Origin: Tetradesmus obliquus
Taxonomy: Eukaryota > Chlorophyta > Chlorophyceae > Sphaeropleales > Scenedesmaceae
Reading direction: 5' to 3'
Length of the DNA stretch: 64,000 nt
NCBI GenBank assembly: GCA_030272155.1
Contig: CP126197.1
Coordinates: 2,170,001-2,234,000 of the forward strand
A program made the translations under genes and the position numbers. Under the pieces are notes generated by a model. It was not told the origin of the DNA. It searched no databases and saw only the letters and a program-made list of their open reading frames with translations. Below, in pieces: positions 40,466 through 51,569 of this stretch. How positions within the stretch are numbered: the stretch's first letter is position 1; each line of letters starts with the position of its first letter.

Positions 40466-41971
40466 AGCTGGGCAAGAAGGCAGCGCGCCGTGCCAAGCGC
40501 AAGACTGACCTGGACAAGGAGTTTGAGGAAGCGGAGGCAGGGCCTGACCTGGCTGAACTGGCGCTGCTGCAGAGCCAGATGCTGGAGGTGCGTGGGTGAT
40601 ATGCTTGTTTTGGCATCTATGCAGGCTGCATGCTGCTGATTGTTCCACCTGCAAGGCAGAGGCAGGGCGTGAGCTGGCTGAGCCGGCACTGCTGCAGAGC
40701 CAGATGCTGGAGGTGCGGCATTGTGTGTGTTTGGATTTTTATGAATCCGCTCTAAATTGAGCGGGCAGAGGCTGAGGCGGGGCTCGACCTGGCTGAGCTG
40801 GAGCTGCTGCAGAGCCAGATGCTTGAGGTGCGGCGCTGTGGGGTGGTAGTGCCTGGTTTGCCTGGTTTTGTTTGGTTTGGTGTTTGTTTGACATGTTACG
40901 CTTGCTGATAATGTCAACTATTTGGTGCCTGAAGACATGCTGTGCCTGATTTCATGCAAGGGATTGTGTATGCCGCAGCTCATTCCATGATCCCACGAAG
41001 CGGTACATGCTGATGAGTGGATTTACCTGCGTTGACTGTGTATGCTGCAGGCGCTATTTGAGGTGTTCTTCCGCGTGCTGAAGCACTGCAGCACAGCAAC
41101 CTCCAACCAGGCAGCAGCAGCAGCAGCGCAAGCGGCCGCCGCAGACGACAACAGCAGCAGCAAGGGCGTCCTGCAGCAGCCGTGGCAGGCGTCCAAGGTT
41201 GCGCGCAAGTTCCCGCTGCTACAGCCGGCGCTGGAGGGCCTGGGGCGCTACAGCCACCTCATCAGTGTGGAGTACTTCAATGACCTCATGGCTGTGCTGC
41301 AGGAGGTGCGCAGGCTGCCAAGGATCATAATTATTTTGGTTTGCTTGTGAGATTTTGTGAGATTGACTGTGGGATGTTTGAACGGTGTGCAGAGTCGCCA
41401 GTAGCTCGCAGCCGTATGCGTGAATATTGCCGCATCCTCATTACTCCAGGTGTGCTGCTCATGCAGCATACAGCGAGCTGGCAGCTGATGTGTGGACAGC
41501 AAACTAGTCCGTGTTTGGGTTGCATTGACGGCACCGCATGGGCCTAGTCCTCCGATGCCTGCTCACTTAACCTGGTCCGTTGCGTTGTGCTGCTGTCGCT
41601 GCGGTCGTGTGTTGTCGTGCCTGCCCCTCACAGCTGCTGGCTGCTGGTGCGCTGCCGCTGCGTGAGCGGCTGGGAGTGCTGCTGGCTGCGCTGGACATCT
41701 TGAAAGGGCAAGGCGAGGCACTCACAATCGACAGGCGGGCCTTCTACAACCAGCTGTACCAGGCGCTGCTGCTGGTGCCACTGCAGCTGCTGCACGAGGC
41801 GGGCGACTTTCCTGCAAGGCTTGCAGGAAAGCTTGCAGGAAAGCTTGCAGGAAGCACTGCAGCAGCAGCGAACGGTACTGCCGATGAAGATGAGCAGTGG
41901 CTGGATCAGGAGGACTTGCAGGCACTGCAGGCGGTGCGTGCAAGCATACTGGGGCTGGAAGTTGCTGCAGC

Positions 41972-42002
<31 letters not shown>

Positions 42003-43463
42003 AAGGGCGCTGCAGCCGGAGCCAGCAGCAGCAGCAGCAGCAGCAGCAGAGACGTAGCGCCTACGCCAGTGCTGCTGCTGCGCTGCCTGGAGCAGCAGCT
42101 GCTGGGAGTGAAGCAGACAGACATGGGGCGGCTGGCAGCATATGCAAAGCGACTGGCGCTGCTGATGCTCACCAGCAGTACGCCTGAAGCGCTGGGCTGT
42201 GGCTGCCTACTGTACCGCCTGATGCGGCGGTATCCCAAGCTGACGTGCCTGTTTGAATGGGAGGGTGGCGCTCCTGTTGGCGGGCGGCAGTTTGATGCGG
42301 ATTGCTCGGACCCTTCGGAAGCAGGTGGGTCGAGGTGCTGCTGTGTGCACAGCTCAGGAAAGGGTGCCTGTTCAAAAGGTGTCCGTGTGCATGCTGCAGT
42401 TGCCATAGCCTTGGAATGAGGTTCATGGCAGGTGCAGTGCTCAGCAGCCTGTGATGGTTAGTTTGAAGGCATGTTTTGACAGCTAGACGTGTGCTTGCAA
42501 AGCACCCTGCACTCACTATGCCAGAGCGGTTGAGTTTTGTTACGCAGTTGCTTGTGCGTATCTGCTGCTGGCGAGCACATGTGCATATCATCTGCTCTTA
42601 CCAGAGACCTTCCACAAGCATCCTTTCCCCTATCCGTCACTGTCACTGTCACCGCTGCCTGTGCAGGTGCGATGGCTGCAGCACTGTGGGAGCTGCCGCT
42701 GCTGGCCCAGCACTACCACCCACACATTGCAGCAGCAGCGCGCATGCTGCTCACGCTCACACCAGGCTCAGGATCAGGGTCTGCTGCTGCTGCTGCTGGC
42801 AGTGCTGCTGCCGGTGGCAGTGGGGATGCTGACGCAGCAGCTGGCTCTGGCACTGCTGTTGGAGCTGCTGTGATAGCTGGCGCTTCAGGGCCGCAGGACG
42901 TGGCAGCGGTTTATGGGCCAGTGAAGCTGGGAGGGTTTAGGCCGGCGCCGCCGATGCCTGCCGGTGCAGGAGGCAGGGGTAAAGGGCGGGTGAATGGGGC
43001 TGTTGCTGGCAGCAGCAAAGCAGGTATGGCAGCAAGGCAGGCAGCAGCTGGCCGGCCATGGTGCCTGGACCTGCAGCACGCGATCGCAGCAGCAGATGCG
43101 CCGGAGGAGCAGCAGCCGCAGCAGCATGTGCAGCAGCATGGCAAGCGGAAGCAGCAGCAGCCGCAGCAGCGGCAGCAGCAGCAAGCTGCTGTGGTTGCAG
43201 CTGCAGTGGCAGCTGCGGATGCTGTGGATGTGCAAGGGGCTGAGCAGGCGCTGCAGGAGCAGTATCGGCTCAGCAAGCTGTACAGGCGCAACAATGAGCT
43301 GCGGCTGGAGCTGGCGGTGTCAGCAAAGAGGGTAGAGCTATTCAGGGAACACCTGATCCAGAAGCGGCAGCAGGAAGAGCAACAACAGCAGGAGCAGCAC
43401 ACGCAGCCAAGCAAGCAGGAGCAGCAACAGCCGGTGAAGAAGAAGCACCGCCAACGTGCTTAG
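37095..43463 (+). CDS. NOC3: NOC3-like nucleolar complex protein, 11 exons
   Basis: Predicted nucleolar factor that works with NOC2 in 60S ribosomal subunit maturation and export; yeast Noc3 also acts in replication initiation. Exons: 37095-37184, 37360-37520, 37750-37912, 38074-38341, 38621-38904, 39197-39532, 39980-40144, 40468-40587, 41051-41305, 41634-42324, 42667-43463; 1109 aa with consistent phases. Diagnostic blocks: VVRLALLSLLAVFKDLLPGYRIR (about 290-312, shown here in parts as LALLSLLAVFKD and LPGYRIR), VSKEVQALRDYEQALLKGYQ, KRVAVRCMGQLLVARPGFNY, FEVFFRVLKHC, FPLLQPALEGLGRYSHLI and ALWELPLLAQHYHPHI. The N-terminus is Lys-rich (KKKKFSKGPK). The protein is longer than the usual 660-800 aa because of Ala, Gln and Ser tracts. 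Exon edges 5, 7 and 8 are multiplied in introns. Confidence 0.85.
38905..39040 (+). repeat. Tandem duplication at NOC3 exon-5 end
   Basis: GCAGGAGGTGGGC plus about 60 bp of intron (CTTGCTTG-AAAGCGG-TTTGCTGCC) recurs about 71 bp downstream. It copies the last codons and donor of exon 5. Confidence 0.75.
39640..39979 (+). repeat. Three shadow copies of NOC3 exon-7 start
   Basis: CTCCTGCAG or CTGCTGCAG acceptors followed by GKSSLEAVQLVADLV-type codons lie near 39654, 39767 and 39870. The complete exon starts at 39980. Spacing is about 105-115 bp; the oldest copy has lost the GKSS codons. Confidence 0.9.
40399..40467 (+). repeat. (CTG)22 tract forming the NOC3 exon-8 acceptor
   Basis: A pure run of CTG units ends in CTGCAG directly at exon 8 (40468). 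It is the longest uninterrupted triplet run in the window. Confidence 0.95.
40655..40832 (+). repeat. Two shadow copies of NOC3 exon-8 end
   Basis: The AEAG-DLAEL-LLQSQMLE codons and GTGCGG donor recur at about 40660-40712 and 40768-40829, spaced near 115 bp. A small copy of the exon-7 end (GCCAAGAAGGTGAGGAG) is at about 40243. Confidence 0.85.
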
Positions 43464-43827
43464 ATGGTGTAGCAGACATGAACGTTGGCACTGCAATGAC
43501 TTCGGTGGCTGGCAGTGTGTAGCACTGCTGCGAGGTAGCCTGCATTGCAGTGCAATTGCAAGCCCCGACGAATTGGCGGGAGTTGCTGCCAGGCTGTAGC
43601 GGGTAATGACTAGGTTGTAGCTGTCCGAGTGGCACATGCTGCTGATGTCAGGCTATATATCGCAGCACATTATAATGTCTGACTCCAGCGAGCATGTAAA
43701 GTTGTACAGCAAAACGTTGACCTTTGCTTGGTGTGGCTCACAAGCTTGGGATGCAATCCTTCATTGTCGCTGCGGGTTGAAACAATTCTGTACTTTTTCC
43801 TTCTCGCGCACACCAACAGCAGCGACA
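43464..43827. other. Intergenic with TATA-like element, NOC3 to cluster gene 1
   Basis: TATATAT at 43654-43660 and TATAAT near 43671 lie about 160-170 bp before the next start codon. They may mark the core promoter of cluster gene 1. Confidence 0.4.
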
Positions 43828-45669
43828 ATGGCTCAGTGCGAGACGCAGACGATGCCAGTGCTGCCCCTGTCACCACCGAGCAGTGCCAGCTCGCCGGAAA
43901 AGCCACCTTGGAAGCCAAGCAGCTGCCTAAGGGGCGAAACTACCACTGTAAGAGGCGTCTGTCGCGGCATGCCACGCAGGGTAGCAGAGCAAGCTTGGCT
44001 GCAGCAACAAGACAGCAGCAGTCAGGGCAGCTGCCTGCAGTGAATGCTGTACCAGGCTGTGACATGTGGCTTATGATTGTACGTGTCTCACAACATGCAG
44101 AGGCGCTTCGAGCTCCCAAAGTCAAATATAGCCCTCAGTGCAAACGGTGAGCCATCAGGAAGGAAGCAGTGCCAGGGACGAGCATGTCTGCCACAGTGCA
44201 TCGCACCGCAAGTGACTGCCAGCTGCACCACTGCATGGTGAAGCATGAGTAGCATCCACAGACTGTATCACGACATGCAAGACACGTTGCTCTGCAGGCT
44301 CTGCCATATTTGGTATAGACGAAAAGCCTACGCGTCGCATCATCAGGTGTGTGCACATGACAGCCTGCTTCTAAAGTTTGGCAGCCTTCCTTTGTGCTGC
44401 AGCAGAACTGTGCTCAAACTTTGCAGCAAACACATGCTCTGCAAGCTGCAGCTGAATGCCGGCAAGCATGCGCTGGACGCCTACTTCCTATCTTGGTGGT
44501 GCTGATTCCTGCAACTGCATGCTTGGCGCTTTGCTGCAGCCACGACTTTGAGCAGCATAAGAAGTGGGAGAACAGTGCCAGCCAAGACCGCCAGTGCAGC
44601 AAGCCGCAGGGGCAGCGCTTTGCTGCATCAGCAGAGTGGCAGCAGCAACACCAGCGGCGGCGCAGCCAGCAGGCAGCAGAGGAAGATGAGAAGCAGGTGC
44701 GGCTCGGCAATGCGTTGCACATCCAGCACAGCCGCAGATGCAGCCCGCATGATGGAATGCACGCTGCTTGCCAACATGCTCAATAAGCCGATGCTTGAAG
44801 GTGCAAAGCAGCAGGCACCAGGCCAAAGTCACCTGCACAAACGCCTCATTGGCTAACAGCCAGGGTGACAGGATTTGTTGTTTAGACCCCTATCAAGCCT
44901 CTGCTCGCTGGTCAATGCTCCTGTGCGGCTCCTGCAGGCACAGCACGCGCTGGACAGCCTTGCAGGCATCCTGCACCAGCTGCCAGAGTACCACACATCG
45001 AGCGCAAATCCACTAGCCACCCGGCCGCAGACAGCAGCAGCTGCAGACGCCGACGCTGACGCCGCCACCAGCAGCGCTGCAAACGACGCAGGCATCTCAC
45101 AGCCCCAGAGCCCTGAGCTGTGTGAGAAGGCCCAGCATGCACACGACCTGCACAGCCACCTCACCACAGGCAGCCTTGAGCCGTCGCCTGGCCAGGCTGA
45201 TGAAGAGGAGGAAGAGAGGCTGAGGAAGGCGCGCGCGCTGCTAGCTGCAGCGCTGGCGGAGGAGTGCAGGAAGCAGCAGCAGGTGGAGCAGCTGGAGCGG
45301 CAGCTGCTGCTGGAATACCCACACGGCCTGCCTGTGAGTGGCTATGCATCGCAATGCTGATGGCGGTTCAGGAGCTGCACTGTACTTGCTGCAAGTATTG
45401 GCAGCCATGGGCCTTGCAGCAAGCAACAGCAGACGTAATCACTCACAATGACGTTGGCCAATCGTTCTGGGATGTTGCTTGCTGTATGCGCTTGTGTGTT
45501 TCTGGCAGTTGCTCATCTGCTGCCGCTGCTGGTGCTGATGCTGCCTTTGCTGCTACAGAAGCGCCTTCAGAAGGAGTTGCAGCAGAAGGGTGTTCAGCTG
45601 CCGAGCCTGGGCTTTGGCTGTGCTCACACCGTGCCCTCCCGCGAGACAGCATACACTTCGACACGCTGA
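43828..45669 (+). CDS. Unrecognised tandem family, cluster gene 1, 6 exons
   Basis: I do not recognise this family. Exons: 43828-43947, 44101-44146, 44298-44346, 44540-44696, 44938-45333, 45559-45669; 292 aa. Shared family motifs: exon 1 ends WKPSSCLRGETTT; exon 2 RRFELPKSNIALSANG; exon 3 AIFGIDEKPTRRII; exon 4 HDFEQHKKW then QRFAASAEWQ; exon 5 starts QHALDSLAGILHQLPEY and ends LLLEYPHGLP after an acidic, Gln-rich helical stretch; exon 6 KRLQKELQQKGVQLPSLGF. Exons 2 and 3 are 46 and 49 nt, as in the other three genes. No signal peptide or membrane helix. This is the most diverged member in exon 5. A TGTAA motif, the green-algal polyadenylation signal, lies at 45747-45751. Confidence 0.7.
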
Positions 45670-46894
45670 GCACTGCTTGCGCAGTGTCTGGGCTTGGTAC
45701 ACAGCGGAGCAGTCCGGCAAACAGCCGTGTTTTTTTGGCATGATAATGTAAAACTCAATCGACGCGGCTGAGTTGCCGTGCATTGTGAGGTGCGGCAGCA
45801 GCAGCAGCAGCGTCACAAAAATCAGCAGCAGCGGCAGCTACAGCAGCAGCAGCAGGTGGTTTGCTGCAGAGGCTGCATCCTGTGGCATGAAATGCCTTGT
45901 TTGCCCACATCAGCTGCAGCCGTGCCTGAGTGGGCTGATGTCAAGGGTGAGCAGGGCGCGGCCATCAATCAGTGTGTGCTACATGTATCTTGTGGGGCAG
46001 GCTGTACAGTACTATTGCCGCAGGGTCATCTTGAATGTCAGGCCTGCCCCTGAGTCTGACTGAGTCCGGCGCACAGGCAAGGCCAGCAGAGCCTCCTCGT
46101 GACGTCTGTGCAACGATTGATTTACGATTGACAACGATTGACATCCTCGTTTGTCTATTCAACGTATACACCAGGCAGGTGCTGCTGTCCATGTACTACC
46201 ACTGGTGTGATGTACAGTGATCCCTTGAGAGCTGGCTTGGCCTTCTCTGTGTTTGGAATGTCGTCGCACCTGTGTTGGGTCTGTGAGCAAGACGTTCAAG
46301 GCTTTATGCCAAGGCTGCAGTTATGTTCGAGCCACAGCACGTTGCTCAGATGCAGTCGCAGCACCACGAAACCTTTTGCAGAGGCGGTGTAGGCGGCGGT
46401 GCCAAAAAAACAGATTGAGGCGCTGTCTTCTGGGCAGCTGTCTCCGGGGTGTGCCCGGCCTGACAGAAAGGCCTAGATAGCATGTATGGTATCAAAGTTT
46501 CACTTTCTTTGTGAAATTCCTGTCCTCCCGGCACACATGTGCGTGTCAGCGCCAGCAGTGTGAAGTGCAGTCACACAGCACACATCCAGATGTTGGAATT
46601 TCAAGCGAAAACGTATAAACTTATACTAATCCGTGGACTGAGCATAAACGTGGTCGTAAATCGCAGTGTCCGTCCATGCGAGCATCGAGCTTCGAGGCGA
46701 CACGTTGGCGGGTTGAGCGGTACATGGCGGGCACCATGGAAAGGTGTACACCGTACACAGCATACAACATGATTGACTTATATTTCATTATCGTTTGATG
46801 AACGTTTGATATTTTCTGGCTTCAAACCGAGAGTTTCCTTTCCTCTACCTACCTGCGCGCACACCTGTGGCCTGATTCCCGCGAGCACGACGCA
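45670..46894. other. Intergenic, cluster gene 1 to 2
   Basis: 1.2 kb with a CAG-rich patch at 45795-45862 and no credible gene. TATAAAC near 46614 is a weak promoter candidate. Confidence 0.4.
45747..45751 (+). terminator. Possible TGTAA polyadenylation signal of cluster gene 1
   Basis: TGTAA is the usual polyadenylation signal in green algae. This one follows the stop codon by about 80 nt. Confidence 0.35.
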
Positions 46895-48302
46895 ATGGAA
46901 AACACGTTTTCTGGCAGCTCATGGTCTTCTGGGGCTGGAGCTTCGCCTACTTACTACACACAGTCCTCCTCGGCCTCAATGGCGGGGTGCCTGCAGTGGC
47001 AAGGAAACCTCTACGCAGATAGACAGCCACAGCAGTCGACGTGGGCACCTACTAGCTCCCTGAGGGCCGATGCTACACAGGTACTGACGTGGAAGTGGGA
47101 TGTGACAGCAGCACAATACGATGCAGCAACAGCAGCAGCAGCAGCAGCAGCAGGCAGAGGGAGCAGCAGTGGCACAGGGCAGGGGCAGCACCCAGGTGGA
47201 GGGTGCAGGTTGTGTTACGACTGGACCGCTGGCATGAGCACCACAGAAAGTATGAGCATTGATATTTAGGTCGTGCCATAATCAACAAGGCAGAGGTGCC
47301 TGCAAATGGCCCACCTTGTTTGTGGTTCTGCTGGTTTGTGCTTGCAGGACAGGTTCACAATGCCTAAGGCAAGTGTGGCTGTTGATGGCAGAGGTGAGGT
47401 TGATGAACTAGCCCAGAAACAGAGAATTGTTTATTTAGGTTCATCCAGCTGCTTGCCTTCCTTATGCAACTGGGGGCTTCATTGCAGTACAGTAACGTCA
47501 CCAGCACTGACACAGCCACAGCCATGAACATCTTTTGCAAGCACCACTGTTGGGAGCATGCTGAGTCCCTTTGGGTGGCTACTCAAACAGAGCTGTGTAT
47601 ACCAAGCATGTCACAGTATCGGCTCAAGTTGTGCTGTTCATTGTACTGCCTAGTTCCCTTGTTGCTTATGCGTGTGTGCTGACCTACACAGCTCCTGCAC
47701 GGTTGCTGCAGGTGTTGCCAGGATTGGCCTAAGCAAGAAGCCCCACCTGCGCATCATGGGGTGAGATTTGAACACAGTGCCATGCAGCACCTGAAATGTA
47801 ACACATATTTGATGCTTGTACATGCTGCATAGAGGCCTCTGGCTTCTGTAGTGCCTGGTGCAGCATCGACACCACATTGCCGCGTGTTGCAAGCTCAATT
47901 ATGTCCAAAATCCAAAACTGCATGAGCCCCACATCTGCCTACTTATTCCAATGCAGCCACGCCTCATGGACAAACACACGCTGGCAGCTTCTGGGCATTA
48001 TGACATCAACCCAAACAGACATTGGTGTAACCCATCTGTTTGCTTCATTGCTAATCTGCTGCTGCAGCATTATGACATCAATTCAAGCAGACATTGATGT
48101 AACCCGTCTGTTTGCTGCATTGATGATCTGCTGCTGCAGCCCGGCATTTGAGCAGGCCAAGGCTCAGGAGAACTACGAGGCTGAGGTGGCGCTGCTGGCA
48201 GGGCAGCACAAGGGGCAGCGCTTCGCTGCTGCAGCAGAGTTCCAGCAGCATGTGCAGCAGCAGCGTGCAAGGCAGGAGGAGGAGGCAGCCAAGAAGAGGG
48301 TG

Positions 48303-48339
<37 letters not shown>

Positions 48340-49139
48340 AGAATGTAAAAACATATTTTTCTGGCTTGCCTTGTTGTATGACAAGCGTGCTGGTGCTGTT
48401 GCAGTGTTGCCCTTTCACCAACTCACTCCAGTCTCAACTTGAGCTGCTGCCCTTGTTTTTGTTTGCAGGCCGACGGCCTGACCGCTGCCCTCAACAGGCT
48501 GCCCAAGTACCTCACCTCCGACGACAACATACTGGCTGACACGCTCACCTGCTGCCCCTGATCCTGTTTCTGTCTTTGTGTGCAGGTTGACGGCCTGACC
48601 GCTGCACTCAACAGGCTGCCCAAGTACCTCACCTCAGGCGACAACATACTGGCTGACACGCTCTCCCACAACCCGCCCTCACCGGCCGGCAGCCGCCCCG
48701 CCTCGCGCCCACACAGCCCCGAGGTCGCTGCAAAAGCCCAAAAGGCGCTGCGAGGGCATTTGGCAATCGGCTCGCTGCTGCCGGAAGATGAGAGCGAGAG
48801 TGAGGATGAGGAGCAGCAGGAAGGAGAGGAAGAAAATGTGCGGCAGTTGGGCGCGATGGCTGCTGCAGAGGCTGCGTACATGCAGGCGTATGCCAGGGAG
48901 GGCGAGATCATGGCCGACTACCCGCATGGTGCACCGGTGAGCGGCTGATCAGATCAGATACTGCAGCTCTGATACATTGGACATGTGTGTTCCAAGGCGA
49001 TGACCCTGCGGTGGTATGATTTGTAGTCGCGGGTGATAGTGGCCAGGCTTGACAATGTCCTGGTGATGTCTACACACACACTGCTGATGCGTTTTCGATC
49101 ATGTTCTAAGTGACATTGTGTGACCTGCTGCTGCTGCTG

Positions 49140-49179
<40 letters not shown>

Positions 49180-49271
49180 AGAAGCGCACCCGCAAGGAGC
49201 TGCAGCAGCAGGGCATCACCCTGCCAGGCCTTGGTTTCACTTCCAGGGCCACCTTTGACGTGACCCACTGA
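46895..49271 (+). CDS. Unrecognised tandem family, cluster gene 2, 6 exons
   Basis: Paralogue of cluster gene 1; function unknown. Exons: 46895-47080, 47348-47393, 47712-47760, 48140-48299, 48586-48936, 49182-49271; 293 aa. Motifs: exon 1 ends WAPTSSLRADATQ; exon 2 DRFTMPKASVAVDGRG; exon 3 VARIGLSKKPHLRIMG; exon 4 PAFEQAKAQENYE then QRFAAAAEFQQHVQQQRA; exon 5 DGLTAALNRLPKYLTSGDN, SPEVAAKAQKALRGHLAIGS, an acidic run, and YPHGAP at its end; exon 6 KRTRKELQQQGITLPGLGF. The exon-5 start is duplicated 117 bp upstream (48469). Exon 1 is Ser/Tyr-rich and looks disordered; exons 4-5 are likely helical. Exon 6 is reached through a (CTG)n acceptor. Confidence 0.75.
48469..48585 (+). repeat. Shadow copy of cluster gene 2 exon-5 start
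   Basis: A 117-bp unit with a TTTGCAG acceptor and DGLTAALNRLPKYLTSDDN codons, immediately followed by the complete exon at 48586. The period is a multiple of three, and reading straight on hits a stop (CCCTGA), so use of this acceptor would need re-splicing. Confidence 0.9.
49127..49181 (+). repeat. (CTG)n tract before cluster gene 2 exon 6
   Basis: Near-pure CTG run ending in the CTGCAG acceptor of the last exon. Confidence 0.9.
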
Positions 49272-49304
49272 GGCCTGCAAGGCAGTACAGATGCGGCACT
49301 ACAC

Positions 49305-49470
49305 GTTGAGGCAGTACACGTGAGGCAGTACACTGGAGGCAGTACACTTGAGGCAGTACACCTCTGTGGCAGTACACCTTTGGGGCTGAATGCATGAGGC
49401 AGTACACTTGAGGCAGTACGCTCCAGGCAGTACACCTGAAGCAGTACACGTGAAGCAGTACATGTGCTGC
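49305..49470. repeat. GAGGCAGTACAC minisatellite
   Basis: Ten or more imperfect units of about 13-16 bp containing GCAGTACAC, starting some 35 bp after the cluster gene 2 stop codon. Confidence 0.85.
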
Positions 49471-50349
49471 TTAGCGCGCAAGTATTGTGTGTTTCAGCCT
49501 GAGGCAGATGCGCACGGCCTGCGGAAACGGAGCGGCTTTGCCACTATTTAAATGGCAATTGAGCCCAAGATAAACCGCGGTGTGGCTGTTTGTGCCTGCA
49601 GGGCAAAGTGTGGGGAGTGTGAGGGCCTTCCTAAAAGGCATTGGGTGGGTGCTGATTTGTATGCAGTGAGCTTCATCGTCTCCTGTTAATCCTGCAGAGC
49701 AGGCCTATGTACTGTCGTGTACTGCAACCTGCTTATATGTATGCTGTTGATGTGCCGCGCCAGTGAGTTTTGGGGTGTGGCGGCGCTGTGCTGCTGTGGC
49801 TGCTGCAGCTGCAGCCACAGCTGCAGAGCAGCAAGCGGGCTTGGATGAAGCTGCAAGAGTGTCGACAGCGTGGATTTGCTCACAGCACAGATGCAGTCAA
49901 GGGCTGAATGGGCGGGACTTTAATAATAAGGCAGCATTGCACTGCTGCACTGTATCCTACTGGCCGCGTTTTTGGCAATGCATGTTTGTGTATACTGCGG
50001 TTGGCCAGGCTGCATCATTAAGCACATTTCATACTGATACTGTTACTGAACACACTGCACAGCAGTGCGGTGCGTGATTTTGTTACTGTATTTACTGTAT
50101 AACTTGCACATACTTAAATATTTTTGTTGTATTCAGGCTACCACCACAGCTATTGGTTATCACTGCTTCAATGCTTTACGCTTAGCAATGTCAGCTGGTC
50201 GCAACAAACAGCCGGCCCAAATGTGCTGAGTTGAGCTGCAAGCAGTTCAAAATAGGAAGTCTCATTTGTAGGTACTAGGGTGACGTCACACAAAAGCGCA
50301 TGTTTTTGTTAGGCTATGGTGTTAGTACGGCAGCCGCATCTACAAGCAA

Positions 50350-50377
50350 AATGGCACAGCCATATGGCTGTGCCATT
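50350..50377. repeat. Perfect 28-bp palindrome
   Basis: Arms of 14 nt (AATGGCACAGCCAT and its complement) with no loop. It could be a cruciform or a dimeric protein-binding site. Confidence 0.9.
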
Positions 50378-50482
50378 CTGCAAGCATGCTAAGGTGGTTT
50401 TGCAATGCATGCGTTTGTGGTTGAGCATTAAATGGTCGAGCGCAGCCTGTTGTGAAGGTGTTGAATGCTAACCAATTGATAC

Positions 50483-50500
50483 GTGAAGGTGCACCTTCAC
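50483..50500. repeat. Perfect 18-bp palindrome
   Basis: GTGAAGGTGCACCTTCAC, about 105 bp from the 28-bp palindrome. Confidence 0.9.
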
Positions 50501-50855
50501 ATGGTATACTTGGAACATAGTTGATATCTGGAGAAGCTGATTTGGCGCAACTGCCCTTGTGGTGTGCGAGCAACACATACCAAACCTTTACCTGTGATGC
50601 TGACCTCATACGTGTGATGCTTGAATAAACAAAGATCAATCAAAATGGTATCTGCTGGTCCATGTTTACCAGTGATGAGTGCAACATGGTGGCTGTGGTT
50701 TTGCAGCACTCAACTAGCAAGTTGTGCAAAACGTTTGCGCCCAAGCTGTAGGGGTTACACCGCCGTCTGTGACGTGTAGTAGGCCGAAAATAGTAGGATC
50801 TGTATCGGTATTTAAGGAGATATGAGCTTTCATGGGTGAAATCTCCAGGTACGGT

Positions 50856-51003
50856 GCAAGGTGGTTGTTGTGCTTGCAAGTGCTGGCAGCACTTGCAACT
50901 GCAGGCAGCTGCCTGGCAGGTTGTACTTAGCGCACTCATCGCGACGACCACTGCGCGCAGTTGCAAGTGCAGCCAGCACTTGCAAGCACAACAACCACCT
51001 TGC
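50856..51003. repeat. Long inverted repeat, 47-nt arms
   Basis: Arms 50856-50902 and 50957-51003 pair at 46 of 47 positions around a 54-nt loop. The RNA from either strand would form a strong stem. It is either a foldback (MITE-like) element or a small-RNA precursor. Confidence 0.8.
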
Positions 51004-51520
51004 CGCGCGGCGAGGCCGCACTATGATGCTGCAACAGCTGGCAAAGCTTTGGCAAAGCCCCTTACGCAAAAGCAGAAGAGCCGTACATGGTGAAGATAGG
51101 CGATATTTATTCCACGCACAACACTAGCTTTAGTGCCTTTTTTGTCGTCAGGCTCTGCGAACTCTGCCAGACTGCCAGGCATGCATTGTCAGTGTGAAGC
51201 ATATCCAGCATAGTTTCAGCAACGCTGAAAACCAATAAAAAACGTTACATAAAACTCAATCGGGTAGGAATGAAAATCATCAATGGCACTCGCGACCATT
51301 CAGTGATACACCCGTACTGGCGCCGAGCCCGCGGCGCGAGCGTTTTGGCGGGCGGTACCATGCCAACAAGGCGTTCGCTCCAAGAGGGTCTTCCAAAGCA
51401 ACGAATGGCAGGAAACAAACAAAATTAGATAATCAGCATAGCGCCTGGACCTGTAATTCGCACTAGCTCACTAGTTACACTTGTCCTGCTTGCTTCATAC
51501 TTTTCGTCGCTGCACGCACC

Positions 51521-51526
51521 TATAAA
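51521..51526 (+). promoter_or_regulatory. TATA box of cluster gene 3
   Basis: TATAAA lies 44 bp before the ATG at 51570, good spacing for a short 5' UTR. Confidence 0.55.
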
Positions 51527-51569
51527 GCCCGCTCTCGTAGCACGAAAGCTTTCTTAAAGTACCAGCGCA

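Larger units (their letters stand above)
49272..51569. other. Intergenic, cluster gene 2 to 3
   Basis: 2.3 kb without a credible gene. It holds a minisatellite at 49305-49470, palindromes at 50350-50377 and 50483-50500, and a long inverted repeat at 50856-51003. Confidence 0.5.
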
